IMG/VR virus record: IMGVR_UViG_3300046387_001273 | Span: 1-32,673 of that record | Source: a virus | DNA length: 32,673 nucleotides | Direction: 5' to 3' (one strand) | Shown: positions 1 to 9,800 of the stretch, piece by piece | Layout of the letters: each line of letters starts with the position of its first letter | How positions within the stretch are numbered: position 1 is the stretch's first letter | Made by a program: the position numbers and the translations under genes | The notes under the pieces: model-generated | Seen by the model: only the letters and a program-made list of their open reading frames with translations | What the model was told of the DNA's origin: nothing | Databases searched by the model: none

Positions 1-345
1 ATGCTTAGCGAAGGAGAATATGTCATAAAAGCTAATTCTGTTAGGCAAATGGGTAAGCCTTTATTAGATAAAATAAATGCTGGTAAATTTTATGATGGCG
101 GATTGGTCGGGGATGGCTCAAGTGGATCTCGGGATAGTTCTTCGTCATCTACTAATAATATTAATATAACTTTAAACCTCGATAAATCAGGTAAGAAATC
201 AGAAGAGCAATCTCAGGATGGGGATAGCGACTCCAAGGATCAAAGAGAAAGAATGAAGGAGTTTACTGAAAAAATAAAAATGCAAGTTTTATCTGTTATC
301 GTCGAGGAGCAAAAACCTGGAGGGTTACTGCAGGATACTAAGTAG
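1..345 (+). CDS. Tail tape measure protein, C-terminal end (5' partial)
   Basis: Probably the last 114 residues of the tape measure protein, which sets tail length and occupies the tail lumen. The frame is open from base 1, so the ATG there is most likely an internal methionine. The segment LSEGEYVIKANSVRQMGK followed by LLDKINAGKF and a Gly/Ser-rich stretch is typical of tape measure C-termini (a 'GEFVV...ALNAG' type motif). A Ser/Asn-rich linker and a charged, helix-prone end (about residues 75-105) follow. The position directly before gpM/gpL/gpK/gpI/gpJ-like genes matches lambda gene H. The stop lies one base before the next ATG. The call rests on the motif and gene order, as the diagnostic coiled-coil body is outside the window. 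Confidence 0.6.
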   Translation: MLSEGEYVIKANSVRQMGKPLLDKINAGKFYDGGLVGDGSSGSRDSSSSSTNNINITLNLDKSGKKSEEQSQDGDSDSKDQRERMKEFTEKIKMQVLSVIVEEQKPGGLLQDTK

Positions 346-346
346 G

Positions 347-1477
347 ATGAGTTACTCTAATTACGAACAAACTATTGTTGTTAATGGTTGCGCCTTATCT
401 GGTGTTACTAGTATCGATGGAAATTACGGAATAAGTGAAAAGACAATTAAAGTGGCTGGTGTGGGTTTCATAGATGCGTTAATTCAGAAACCATTAGAAG
501 GTAATTTTTCTATATCACGTCAAATGGTGAGCTTTGACCCTTTATTAGAGACAAACGCTTTAGGTAAGTATTCATTTGATGAAGATGATATTAATGGTGT
601 TATTTTATACGATAATAATCGAAAGGGATTCGGCTTTAAGAAAGGTAGGGTAAATAATTATTCTATATCTTGTTCTGTAGGACAAATTCCTGAGATACAG
701 ACTGATATTACTGTATATGGAGAGCTTGGTAAAAATGTAATGAAAACTGTATCTTATGTTTTAAAAGAAGATCATATGGAATATTTTAATGGGGATCAAG
801 TATTTTATACTGATAACTTTGGCCAAATTTTAATTGATGGTAGACCTAATCTTTATGATTATTTTTTTAAAAAAGAATTGTCTATTCACGATGCTCTGTA
901 TTCAAGTTTATATCCAAAATCAAGAACTATTGAGGGTAATACTATCTTAGGGTTAGGTCAAGACGCCTTTGAAATTGTACCTTATAATTTATCAGAAATT
1001 GCATACAAAGAACATCCTGATATTAGTTTTACTGATCAGTCAACGATAAAACTAAAGGTTAGTGATTTCGAGGTTGATGCTATCAGCGACTTTAGTTATA
1101 GTAGGTCACTAAGCTTGAATCCTATATATGCACTACCAAAAGGAGATGATGAGGATTGGACTGTTAATAATGAGCCAACTTATAAGAACCTAGAGCCAGT
1201 TCAGGTAGAAACTCAATACCCTATTGAGACTAACATTAATTTTACAATGATCGCAGATGAGTATGAAATAAGAGAAATTAAAGATCGTATTCAATCTGCT
1301 CCAAAGAGCAGTATAGAAATAGAATTAAGAGACTCTCAGAGGGATGTAGTTATTAATTCTTTTACTGGCAATAATATTAGGCTTATAGGAGAATCTATTA
1401 ATTCTTCTGTAGAAGGCGAAATGTCTATATCTTTAACATATAAAGGTTATGACACCTATCATAATCCAGTATCATGA
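347..1477 (+). CDS. Putative tail protein, tail-tube-like
   Basis: A 376-residue protein with no family I can name for certain. Residues about 1-130 look like the beta-sandwich of tail tube or distal tail proteins: a GKYSF element is followed by strand pairs around NYSISCSVGQIPEIQTD and VYGELG, resembling the 'sysi..svGsvPe....f' strand of phage tube proteins. The second half has another run of short alternating strands (SDFSYSRSLSLNP, IETNINFTMIADEYE) and ends in a comparable strand pair, which suggests an internal duplication. It sits between the tape measure end and the gpM-like gene, a slot lambda does not have. It shares the GxYSF...F/YSxS...YGxxG layout with the next gene. The start is one base after the previous stop with no clear Shine-Dalgarno, and the 3' end overlaps the next gene by ATGA. 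Confidence 0.5.
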   Translation: MSYSNYEQTIVVNGCALSGVTSIDGNYGISEKTIKVAGVGFIDALIQKPLEGNFSISRQMVSFDPLLETNALGKYSFDEDDINGVILYDNNRKGFGFKKGRVNNYSISCSVGQIPEIQTDITVYGELGKNVMKTVSYVLKEDHMEYFNGDQVFYTDNFGQILIDGRPNLYDYFFKKELSIHDALYSSLYPKSRTIEGNTILGLGQDAFEIVPYNLSEIAYKEHPDISFTDQSTIKLKVSDFEVDAISDFSYSRSLSLNPIYALPKGDDEDWTVNNEPTYKNLEPVQVETQYPIETNINFTMIADEYEIREIKDRIQSAPKSSIEIELRDSQRDVVINSFTGNNIRLIGESINSSVEGEMSISLTYKGYDTYHNPVS

Positions 1478-2391
1478 AAAATCCTTTTTTAAGATTTGAA
1501 GACGGAAAGATCACGTTAAATGGTCAAAATATTATGGTTAGTAGTGCATCTTTATCTATTCGCCCATCATTAGAAGCGGAAAGAGTTTATGGAGATCTTG
1601 ATTTATCTATCGCAGGCGCTAAAACAGAGTTTTTGAAATATTCTCCTAGTGGCGGATTAAAAGGTTCTCTATCTATCAGTTTTTATATATCAGCAGAAAC
1701 ATTTGCTCAAGATGGGGCTGCTAATTCTATTGATAGGCTTTTTGATATTAAGGCTGGAATGTCTGAAGATCCTATACATAATAATGAGGTAGGAAGATAT
1801 TCATTTAATAATATGTACTTAAAGTCTTTTTCTTTTTCAATGACTCCTTTTTCTGTTATATCTGCCTCTGCCGAATATGATATATATGGAACTATTAGAA
1901 GGTCTGTTGGTAGAAGGTTTAGGAAAAATATTGTTGATTTCGCTCATTCTATTAAATCTTTTGGGAACGTAAAAATCTCAAGTATAGATGCAGATAACTT
2001 AATTGGTGGTCAATTCGAGATTTCTTCATTAAAGTATGCTGCAAAAATTGAAAGAAAAGAAAGTCACAAAATAAGAGAAAACGAAAGCAGTTATATCATG
2101 ACGGATTCTGACGGACCTGTTCCTCACAGAGTTTCAATAGAAAAAATAGAGTCTGAAATGTCTGTCACTGCTAATGAAATGATTGATGATATGAATATAT
2201 TTGGAGATTATCAGGGACTGAATACTGTTGATAATATAGCTAATTCTAGAATATCTGCTTATTTGTATGGTTTAAACGGAAATAAGTTAGCTAAATTTTC
2301 TGTAGATGGAAAAATACAAGGGCAATCTATATCTATGGAAGAAGGGGGTCGATCTTCCTCGCAAATAACAATAACAGAGATTATTAAATAA
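1474..2391 (+). CDS. Putative tail protein, related to the preceding gene
   Basis: A 305-residue protein, probably a structural component near the tail tip. It repeats landmarks of the gene before it: an N-terminal 'ITLNGQNI' strand, a long loop, GRYSFNNMYLKSFSFSMTPF and then YDIYGTIRR. This supports paralogy between neighbours. No enzymatic motif, signal peptide or membrane segment is visible. The C-terminal half (about 170-305) has further amphipathic strands and ends SSSQITITEIIK, like the last strand of a beta-sandwich. The start overlaps the upstream stop as ATGA and no Shine-Dalgarno is present, so expression probably depends on translational coupling. The tail role is inferred from position between the tape measure and gpM-like genes. 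Confidence 0.5.
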   Translation: MKNPFLRFEDGKITLNGQNIMVSSASLSIRPSLEAERVYGDLDLSIAGAKTEFLKYSPSGGLKGSLSISFYISAETFAQDGAANSIDRLFDIKAGMSEDPIHNNEVGRYSFNNMYLKSFSFSMTPFSVISASAEYDIYGTIRRSVGRRFRKNIVDFAHSIKSFGNVKISSIDADNLIGGQFEISSLKYAAKIERKESHKIRENESSYIMTDSDGPVPHRVSIEKIESEMSVTANEMIDDMNIFGDYQGLNTVDNIANSRISAYLYGLNGNKLAKFSVDGKIQGQSISMEEGGRSSSQITITEIIK

Positions 2392-5300
2392 TGACTTCAT
2401 CATATCAACATTTTTATAATCAACAACAAAGCCATATTAGTAACTATAGCGGAGTCTTTGATCAAAATGCAGTTTATGAAAAATTTGATTTTGTTTATAA
2501 TACTGGGGACGGATTGTTTTATTATGCAAAAAAAGATAATGTTCTGGGTGGTGGAGCAACTATAGAAGGGTCTAATAGATTTTCTTTGTATCCTGATGAA
2601 AATCAATCTATTAAAATTGATGGTAGGCCTACCAATAGTATTATCGATGAATATAATCAACTAGATACAATTAGTAATACTTTTAAGATTGGTCAAACCA
2701 TAGATTTGCAGGGTTCGGAAAATGGTTCTGATGGTCAATATATCATTCAAGGTATTGATACTAATTACGATGTAAGAATTAAATCAGATTTAAGTTTAAA
2801 TCAGATTTTAGGCGGAAATGAAGCTGATATTAATAACGGACTTAATTACTTTACTAACTCTTGGTTCTTTGATAGCAATGACGCTGGTTCTGATAATATT
2901 GTTAAAAATAACTTTTATTGGTATGGAAGAAATTTTGTAAGATGGGTGGACTCTTTTGATTCTGTATCTTCTCAATGGCAGAATTACCAATCAAGCAATG
3001 GATCTTCTCACCCTCAATTCCCTGAAGGTTTAGATAAAGAAGGTTTTGGTAGATTTTTATACGATAGTGATCCATCTAGCTCTTTAACTACTCCTTTACC
3101 TATAGATGATATCCAAATTGATCACGAAAGTTTGGGTAAAGTTCAATTTTCTACATTGCATGGGTCAAGTAGAGAAATATGTTTTTACTTGTCTCAGGTT
3201 AATATTTTGGACGATTCTAATCCAACGTGGTTTTATACTAATGATAGTTTGGCGAGAAGGGGTCTAGCATTTATGATATCTGAGGGTAAGTCTGATTTCG
3301 GAAATCTAGGGTGGACTTTTTGGCAAAGATATCCCGGGGCATCTTCGCAAACATCTAAACTCGAATCTGAATCTATAGGGGTATATAATTTTTCCGAATC
3401 TAAATGGTATAAAATAACTAACACGTTACAATCTGATAATAAGCCCAGGGCAGTATACGAAACAAGTGAGTCTAAGGTTCCTGAGGTAAATTTACCAGAA
3501 GATCCTGAAGTTTCGGTTCCAACAAGTACAGAAGATTATAGGGCTAGGATATTAATTCAAGGTATAAATGACTCTACCTACATTAGGAATTACGAACATA
3601 AGTCTTCAAATGAACTGTATATAACTATTACTGACTCGTTTCCTTCTGACAGTCCAGATGTCTGGGCTTCGGATGTGTTTTTCTTTGATGCAGATTATGG
3701 GTCAACAGCTTCATATAAGGTAGAAAACAATATGATTGAATATTCTAACGGATATACCCATAGAAGCCCTAAGTCTATTAATGCTCTTGGTTTTGAAGCT
3801 AAATTAAATTTTAAAAATCGAACAAATAAAGAGGCTAACGCTATCGTTCATTTTATAGAGAATCATCAAGGTCAATTAGAAAAGGATGCTCCTTCAGATT
3901 TCCTGAAATATTCTCAGGGAATATCAGGTTTTAGGTGGGATGGAGGTTCAACTTTTCACCCCTATGACTCTTTAAATGCTCAAACGACAAGATTTATATG
4001 TGGAGGGATTGATCATAAAATGAATTTCGAGAATAGTAATGATTTGTCCTTGACTTTGAGAAATTTTAATACATCTATATTGAATAAATCAGAAGGCTTA
4101 TTTGTGAGAAGGGCTGATGAATATGATCAATCTGAATACTATGAATATAATGACGTTGTTTTCTCAACAGGTAATCATAAGTATTATTATAACATATCCA
4201 ACTTTCCGATAGCTAATACTCCTCCGGTGGAAGAATATAGAGATGACGATGATCTTTTAAAATTTAGAGATATAAACACAAATACGTGGTCAAGGGAATT
4301 TATATGGAAGCCTTCTATTGGTTTAGATGTTAATCAAAAATTTAATTTATCAGAAATATCTGCAACAAACGGTTATTCTCAATTTTACAAAGATGGAATT
4401 AACGAAAGTCTTTTGGAGCTAAATTTATCTTTTAAATCAAGAGATGATTCCGAAGCTTATGCTGTACTTCATTTCTTGGAAGATCATCTCGGGTTTATTC
4501 CTTTTATATACTCTCCGCCTGCTCCATATGATAGGAAATTAAATTTTGTGTGCGAATCATGGAATCATACTTATGTTTATAAGAATTCTCATACTATAAC
4601 CGCTGTATTTAAGCAGGTTCCGTTTAATTTCTCTTCAGAAAAAATAGATAATCGATTTAATGATTCTCCAGTTGACCCACCAGAGTTAAATTTCTCTTCT
4701 CCAGTAACGTTTTCTATAGGAAATGACGCTAGTAGTAGGAATAGAGATCATAGACGTAGGATATTTTTTGAAAACAAAGGGGTTTCCCCAATTACTTTGT
4801 CTTCAATTATAATAGATCAACACGAAAAATTACTATTCGAAATCCTTGGTCAAGAAGAAGATGAAGTTCCCCTGATTATTCAGAATGACTTAACTAACGA
4901 AGATTATATTATACAGTTACCTTCTTCTCCTGATTTACCTTTTGGTCTCAACGGAAAATATATTAAGCTGAGCAAATTTTTTACAAATGGAGATGAGGGT
5001 GGGATATCTTTCAAGACTCTTGTAGATAATGGCGATGGCGCATTTTCTGATGAAAAAGTTGGAGCTAATAGAGTAAATCATTTCAGGCAAAGAAATGATG
5101 GGCTTATAACGTCTTCCTTCCTAGGAGGATCTTCTTATGCAGATTATATTATTGGGGTTGAGTTTTTCAAGAAAAATAAGGTGTCAATTTTAGACGCAAA
5201 ACAAAGAGGTTATATAGATGTAGTGTATAGATCTCAAGAATTTATTATAAATATAATAGACCAAAATGAAAATAATATCATCAATCAAAACGGGGACTCG

Positions 5301-5405
5301 TTAATAGCCTTAAGGTCAGCTAATTTTTACACAAATTCATTTAATGTCGTATATAATAACGGATCTGTAGAAAATTTACAAGGCTTAATTACTATCAATA
5401 TATAA
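2391..5405 (+). CDS. Large minor tail protein with two gpM-like domains
   Basis: A 1004-residue protein in the place of lambda gpM (about 109 residues). Two copies of a gpM-type domain are visible. The second, about residues 645-745, is the clearer: NGYSQFYKDGIN, then EAYAVLHFLEDHLG, SPPAPYDRKLNFVCESW and a final FKQVPFNF. These match the gpM order of 'GYSQ..GLN', 'FL..HGG', 'PPY...C..W' and 'F.QV'. A more divergent copy lies at about 459-563 (KEANAIVHFIENHQGQL ... RFICGGIDH). The N-terminus (about 23-54) and residues about 575-600 hold short aromatic modules of the 'Y..nDvV......YY' kind, resembling small carbohydrate-binding modules. The last 250 residues form another beta-rich region. It is coupled to its neighbours by TAATG overlaps at both ends. 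The tail-tip role is well supported; the extra modules are inference. Confidence 0.72.
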   Translation: MTSSYQHFYNQQQSHISNYSGVFDQNAVYEKFDFVYNTGDGLFYYAKKDNVLGGGATIEGSNRFSLYPDENQSIKIDGRPTNSIIDEYNQLDTISNTFKIGQTIDLQGSENGSDGQYIIQGIDTNYDVRIKSDLSLNQILGGNEADINNGLNYFTNSWFFDSNDAGSDNIVKNNFYWYGRNFVRWVDSFDSVSSQWQNYQSSNGSSHPQFPEGLDKEGFGRFLYDSDPSSSLTTPLPIDDIQIDHESLGKVQFSTLHGSSREICFYLSQVNILDDSNPTWFYTNDSLARRGLAFMISEGKSDFGNLGWTFWQRYPGASSQTSKLESESIGVYNFSESKWYKITNTLQSDNKPRAVYETSESKVPEVNLPEDPEVSVPTSTEDYRARILIQGINDSTYIRNYEHKSSNELYITITDSFPSDSPDVWASDVFFFDADYGSTASYKVENNMIEYSNGYTHRSPKSINALGFEAKLNFKNRTNKEANAIVHFIENHQGQLEKDAPSDFLKYSQGISGFRWDGGSTFHPYDSLNAQTTRFICGGIDHKMNFENSNDLSLTLRNFNTSILNKSEGLFVRRADEYDQSEYYEYNDVVFSTGNHKYYYNISNFPIANTPPVEEYRDDDDLLKFRDINTNTWSREFIWKPSIGLDVNQKFNLSEISATNGYSQFYKDGINESLLELNLSFKSRDDSEAYAVLHFLEDHLGFIPFIYSPPAPYDRKLNFVCESWNHTYVYKNSHTITAVFKQVPFNFSSEKIDNRFNDSPVDPPELNFSSPVTFSIGNDASSRNRDHRRRIFFENKGVSPITLSSIIIDQHEKLLFEILGQEEDEVPLIIQNDLTNEDYIIQLPSSPDLPFGLNGKYIKLSKFFTNGDEGGISFKTLVDNGDGAFSDEKVGANRVNHFRQRNDGLITSSFLGGSSYADYIIGVEFFKKNKVSILDAKQRGYIDVVYRSQEFIINIIDQNENNIINQNGDSLIALRSANFYTNSFNVVYNNGSVENLQGLITINI

Positions 5406-6484
5406 TGGGTTCCTCTGAAATAAATTTAAATAGACAAATGGTATCTATTATGCCAGATGTTGTGGTAGAATTGTTTGAAATAGATTTTAGTAATCTTCAA
5501 TATATTTTTGAGGAATTTGAGTCTTTATTGGATACCTCTCCTAATTCTGAGCCTATATATAGATTTTCTTCAATGCAAAATGGAACTAACCCTATTTATT
5601 GGAAAGGTAATGCGTATCAGCCATTGCCCATAGAAGCTTCCGGCTTTGAAAATAAATCTGACGGCAAAATGCCTAGGCCCACATTAAGAATAGCTTCTCC
5701 AGTGGGATTGTTGTCTAAAATAGTTAAAATGAACAAAGATTTCTTGGGGTGCAAGGTAACAAGAAAAAGAACTTATGCAGGGTTTTTAGATAATAATAAT
5801 TATTTAAATAGAAATATTAATGATCTAATAAAGAATCCTTTTGGAATGAGCGATCCAGGCGCTAGCTTCTTGGATGATATTTTCTATATCAACAAAAAAG
5901 TTGGAGAGCAAAATTCTGTTATAGAGTTTGAATTAACTTCTGTGCTTGAGATAGAAGATTCTATGGTTCCGGCTAGAGTTATTTTATCTAGATATTGTAA
6001 TTGGACTTATAGATGTAAAATAGGTTGCGGTTACAAAGGTTTACCTATTGAAACAGGCTCAAGTAAATCATTGACCTCAAACTTCTCGAAGGATAGTGAG
6101 GGTCGCGTAGATCCGGGACTGTATTCTAATGGCATATCTGATATTCCAGAATGGAGCAAATATGGTAAAAATGGTAATCCAGAAAATTTAAAGGGCTATA
6201 AATTGAATGATGTGGTTAAAATAGTAAACGAAAAATCTAAAAACCCTTACGTTTCAGCGCCAAAAGTTTTTGTGTGCGCTAAAGATCATGAGTTGGCTAA
6301 AAATTTCCATCCATTTTTTAATGCAGATTATTGGCTAGAAGATGCCTGTACGAAAAGTATAGAGTCTTGCAAAAAAAGATTTTCTAAGGATGATCCTAGC
6401 TTAATTGATTATAATCAAACAGATAATGTAGGTTTAAGATTCGGCGGTTTTCCTGGTACAGAACAGTATCCTATTGAAAGATAA
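5405..6484 (+). CDS. gpL-like tail tip protein (Fe-S cluster type) with an inserted module
   Basis: Homologue of lambda gpL, a tail-tip assembly protein that carries an iron-sulfur cluster. Family features run in order: VVVELFEID, 'IYWKGNAYQPLP', GFENKSDGKMPRPTLRIA, GCKVTRKRTYAGFLD, 'IEFELTSVLEIED', then RYCNWTYRCKIGCGYKG and the C-terminal LRFGGFPG. Candidate cluster ligands are Cys198, Cys208, Cys315 and Cys322, with Cys204 as an extra cysteine. The last pair keeps the C-x6-C spacing of lambda. About 100 residues separate the two cysteine pairs, far more than in lambda. The insert reads like a small aromatic binding module (LNDVVKIV ... VFVCAKDHE ... YWLEDAC). The start is a TAATG overlap, and the end overlaps the JAMM gene by 11 bases. 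Family assignment is firm; the nature of the insert is inferred. Confidence 0.85.
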   Translation: MGSSEINLNRQMVSIMPDVVVELFEIDFSNLQYIFEEFESLLDTSPNSEPIYRFSSMQNGTNPIYWKGNAYQPLPIEASGFENKSDGKMPRPTLRIASPVGLLSKIVKMNKDFLGCKVTRKRTYAGFLDNNNYLNRNINDLIKNPFGMSDPGASFLDDIFYINKKVGEQNSVIEFELTSVLEIEDSMVPARVILSRYCNWTYRCKIGCGYKGLPIETGSSKSLTSNFSKDSEGRVDPGLYSNGISDIPEWSKYGKNGNPENLKGYKLNDVVKIVNEKSKNPYVSAPKVFVCAKDHELAKNFHPFFNADYWLEDACTKSIESCKKRFSKDDPSLIDYNQTDNVGLRFGGFPGTEQYPIER

Positions 6485-6815
6485 AATTCCAGAGAAATTA
6501 CTGGAAGAGGCCAAGCAATTTTCTATAGAAAATAATCATCAAGAGTCTTGTGGGTTATTTTTATATGACAAAAATACTCTTGAGGTTAGTGATTTTATTA
6601 AGCTTGATAATTTAAGTGCTAGCCCTAAGAAAACTTTTGTTATAAACCCAGCTTATCTGGTGATGGATAATATTTACTGTATATTTCATTCTCACTTAAA
6701 TATTTCCGAAAAACCTTCCACTTCGGATATAGAGAATTCATTGAGTTTAGGTATTTCATTTTTAATATATAGTCTGAAAACAGATTGTTTTTGTTTTTAT
6801 GAAATTAAAGTGTAA
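6474..6815 (+). CDS. JAMM/MPN-domain tail assembly peptidase (gpK-like, single domain)
   Basis: A 113-residue JAB1/MPN metalloprotease-like protein corresponding to the N-terminal half of lambda gpK. The full JAMM signature is present: Glu24 in QESCG, His72-Ser-His74, then x7, Ser82, x2 and Asp85. These would bind and activate a zinc-bound water. Lambda gpK-type proteins normally also carry an NlpC/P60 cell-wall hydrolase domain. Here the reading frame ends right after the MPN fold, so that half is missing. The start given is TTG at 6474, 11 bases inside the gpL-like gene. No ATG exists upstream of the catalytic Glu, so a non-ATG start (TTG, or ATT a few codons on) is required. It lies between gpL-like and gpI-gpJ-like genes, as in lambda. 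Confidence 0.82.
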   Translation: MKDKIPEKLLEEAKQFSIENNHQESCGLFLYDKNTLEVSDFIKLDNLSASPKKTFVINPAYLVMDNIYCIFHSHLNISEKPSTSDIENSLSLGISFLIYSLKTDCFCFYEIKV

Positions 6816-6820
6816 TATTT
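6807..6820 (+). promoter_or_regulatory. Candidate phage promoter motif, AAAGTGTAATATTT
   Basis: The 12-mer AAAGTGTAATAT overlaps the stop codon of the JAMM gene and lies 19 bases before the I-J gene. The same 12-mer recurs at 27205 just before another gene, and shorter forms occur at 28712 and, on the minus strand, at 32194. If TGTAAT acts as a -10 element, the transcript would start near 6823 and keep the Shine-Dalgarno-like AAGG at 6826-6829 (9 bases before the ATG). There is no clear -35. This is the only place in the tail block with a real gap and an AAGG before the start. Confidence 0.4.
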
Positions 6821-6838
6821 AAATTAAGGTTTAAGGTA

Positions 6839-9800
6839 ATGAAAAAGGTTCGTCTTTATGGAGAATTAGGCAAGAAATTCAACTCATCATGGGAGTTGAA
6901 CGTTTCGACTATACAAGAAGCGTTGTCTGCTATAGAGGCGAATTCTTCGGGTTTTTTTGAACATACTGTCAGAGAGCATGTTAAGGGTAATAAGTACATA
7001 ATTCTATTAAAAGACCCTTTGAAAGTTGAATCAGAAAATGATGCTGTAGATAGTTTAATTACTAAAAACAATCTAAACTCGGAGATAAAAAGTGACGAGA
7101 TTCATATTTTACCGGTGCCCAAGGGTGGGGCAGTTGCTAGTACGGTTATTGGTGGTTTTTGGGTGAATATGATAGGAAAAGGAGTACTTGCTACAGTTTT
7201 AACTGTTGCAACTTATGTAGCGATTGCTGTTGCTATATCATTTATAACTCAAGCTTTATTTAAGCCTCCTGCTCCTCCTAAACCTGGCACAAAAGTATCT
7301 TCCAAATCTTTATTGCTTGCTGGACAAAGAAATCGTCAGGCCCAAGGAATTCCTGTTCCTTTAGGTTATGGATTGCTTAAGATAGGCTCTGCTAATATTG
7401 ATGCGAAAGTTAGTACATTTAATTTAAAAAGGAACTCGAAATCTAAATCTAGTGTTTTAGAATCTTATTCAACTACAGAATATATAGATTTGCTGTGTGA
7501 GGGTCCGATAGCTGGACTTGTGGATAAAAATGGTAACTTATTAACCACCACTGATATTAGAGAAGGAATATATTTAAATAATGTGCAGATTAAAAATACT
7601 GTTTCCAGTGGAGAAATAGAGAGTTTTAATTATGTTTTAAATGAAGATGACGAGCTGCCTAAATTAAAAAAAGGTTTGAGCTCTGACTCTGATGCATTAT
7701 CTAGTAATATTTCCTACACTATTCAATATGGAACTCAGTTGTATGGGCCAGGACCTTATTTAGGTGGAACTGCTAAGTCTGTATATAATAATTTTGAATC
7801 TGCGATAAAAAAACAGGCTTTCATTTTCTCTCACGCTATAACCGATAGAAATGTTAGTAAAATAACGATTCAATTTGCAGTTAACATGATGCAGATGAAT
7901 AAAGATCCTGGAGACACATTAAGTGACTCTATTAGATTTGTTATTTTTTACACTAAAAACGGAAAAAGAATTAATATACTTGATCCTAGCAGCGATATAA
8001 ATTCAAATGATATTCATTATCTTGAAGGTACGCCTAATTCTGATGAAGTTAATGGAAAGAAAATAACAAAAGGGCTGCAAAAAATACAAGTGGGGGATAA
8101 TTATTTTTTTATGATACAAGGCTTAGCAACTTCATTTTATGAATTTTCTATATCTGTAAAGTATGATCCCGGTATTCTTTTCGTTGATAACTCTGAGCAA
8201 TTAAATTTTTCAGTTGTAAAACTTACTTCGGAATTCGATCAATCCGTAGATAGCTCTGGTTCGGTCAGTTATGATAATCCTAATGGAAATAATTCTACTT
8301 TTCTTGGTCATGTTGGCGGTATAATGAGGCAAAAGTCTATTAAAATTCCTTATATTCAGGAATCTATAGAAGAAAAGGTTATTTATCCACATACGGCTGC
8401 TGTTAAGATAAAATTTGATAGTAAGAATTTTAATAATATTCCTGTTAGGTCTTATCATATAAAAATGAAAAAAATTCTTGTCCCCTCCAATTATGAGCCG
8501 GAGTCAAGAACATATAATGGGCCTTGGAACGGTTTGTTTGCAGGACAAGGAGATGGAGAATCTGTGTTTTCTATACCTGATGAAAAACGAGTTTGGAGTA
8601 ATAATCCGGCTTGGGTCTTTTATGATTTACTGACTAATTATAGATATGGGTTAGGTAAATATGGAGTTGAGGATTTGATGGTTGATAAGTGGCAGTTGTA
8701 TAAAATAGCTAAGTATTGTGATGAACTTGTTGAAACTAATTACCCTGTAGAAACTACAAATAGATTGCCGCTTGCTTTTACTACCGAAAATGTTTTGGAT
8801 CAAAATTCTCATGAAAATAGGTTAAGGAGATATAAAAACCCTCCTGGAGCTTTTTATATTAAAATAAAATTAGACCAGTTTAGACACCCTGATAGATCTA
8901 GTAATGAAAGTGGAGACTTTATACCTTTTTCTTATACTGAAGGAGATTTCCTTAAAGACTTTGGAGATAGAAATCAGTTTAAGGGTAAGAAAATTGCATT
9001 TTTTATTCATAAACATAATTATACCGACGATCAGATATTACCTTCTAATAATGTGCAGTCCGCTTTAGCTAAAGACTCTGTTACGAGAAAAGGTGAATAT
9101 GATATCGAGGAAAGATTTATAGTTGATTCTCAAATAACAAATGGGGAGATGTTAGTTTTAGTAACCGGTCCGACCTTCGCAAGTAACAGTTCTTCATACA
9201 AAAACGCAGATGCAAATATAACTATTGGTGCATGCGCCACCCAACTTAACCACTCTATTGTTGAGCCGAGGTTTGAATCAAATTTGTATCTAACCGAGCA
9301 GTCTGAGGCAATAAACGCATTAAATTCATTAGCTTCATTATTTAGAGGTATGGTGACATATACTGCGGGTAAGATTTCTGTAGTTCAAGATTCAAAAAAA
9401 ACTCCTATAATGTTATTTAATAATTCAAACGTAAGGAAAAAAGAGGGGTTTTCTTATTCTGGTTTCGCGAAAAACAAAAAAGTAACTGCAAGTTTGGTCA
9501 GATTTAATAATAAAGAAAGGAATTATAAGCCAGATGTAGTTTACGAAGAGGACGCTGCTGCAATGCAAATTTATGGATATATAGAAAAGGAAACTATGGG
9601 TATGGGTATAACTTCTCGAAGTATGGCTAGAAGGTTAGCTAAATGGGTATTAGCTTCATCTAATTTAGAGTCTGAAAAAATTCAATTCGTTACAGGGTCT
9701 GAGGGTTCGTTTCTTTTTCCTGGTTCATTGTTTGAAGTTTCTGACGAAAATAGATCTGGCGATTCTACGAGTGGAAGGATTTTGAATTTGTTTTTTAAAA

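Noticed and set aside
1-345. A complete 114-residue gene starting at base 1
   Set aside because: The ATG coincides with the window edge and the protein reads as the C-terminal end of a tape measure protein, so it is treated as 5' truncated.
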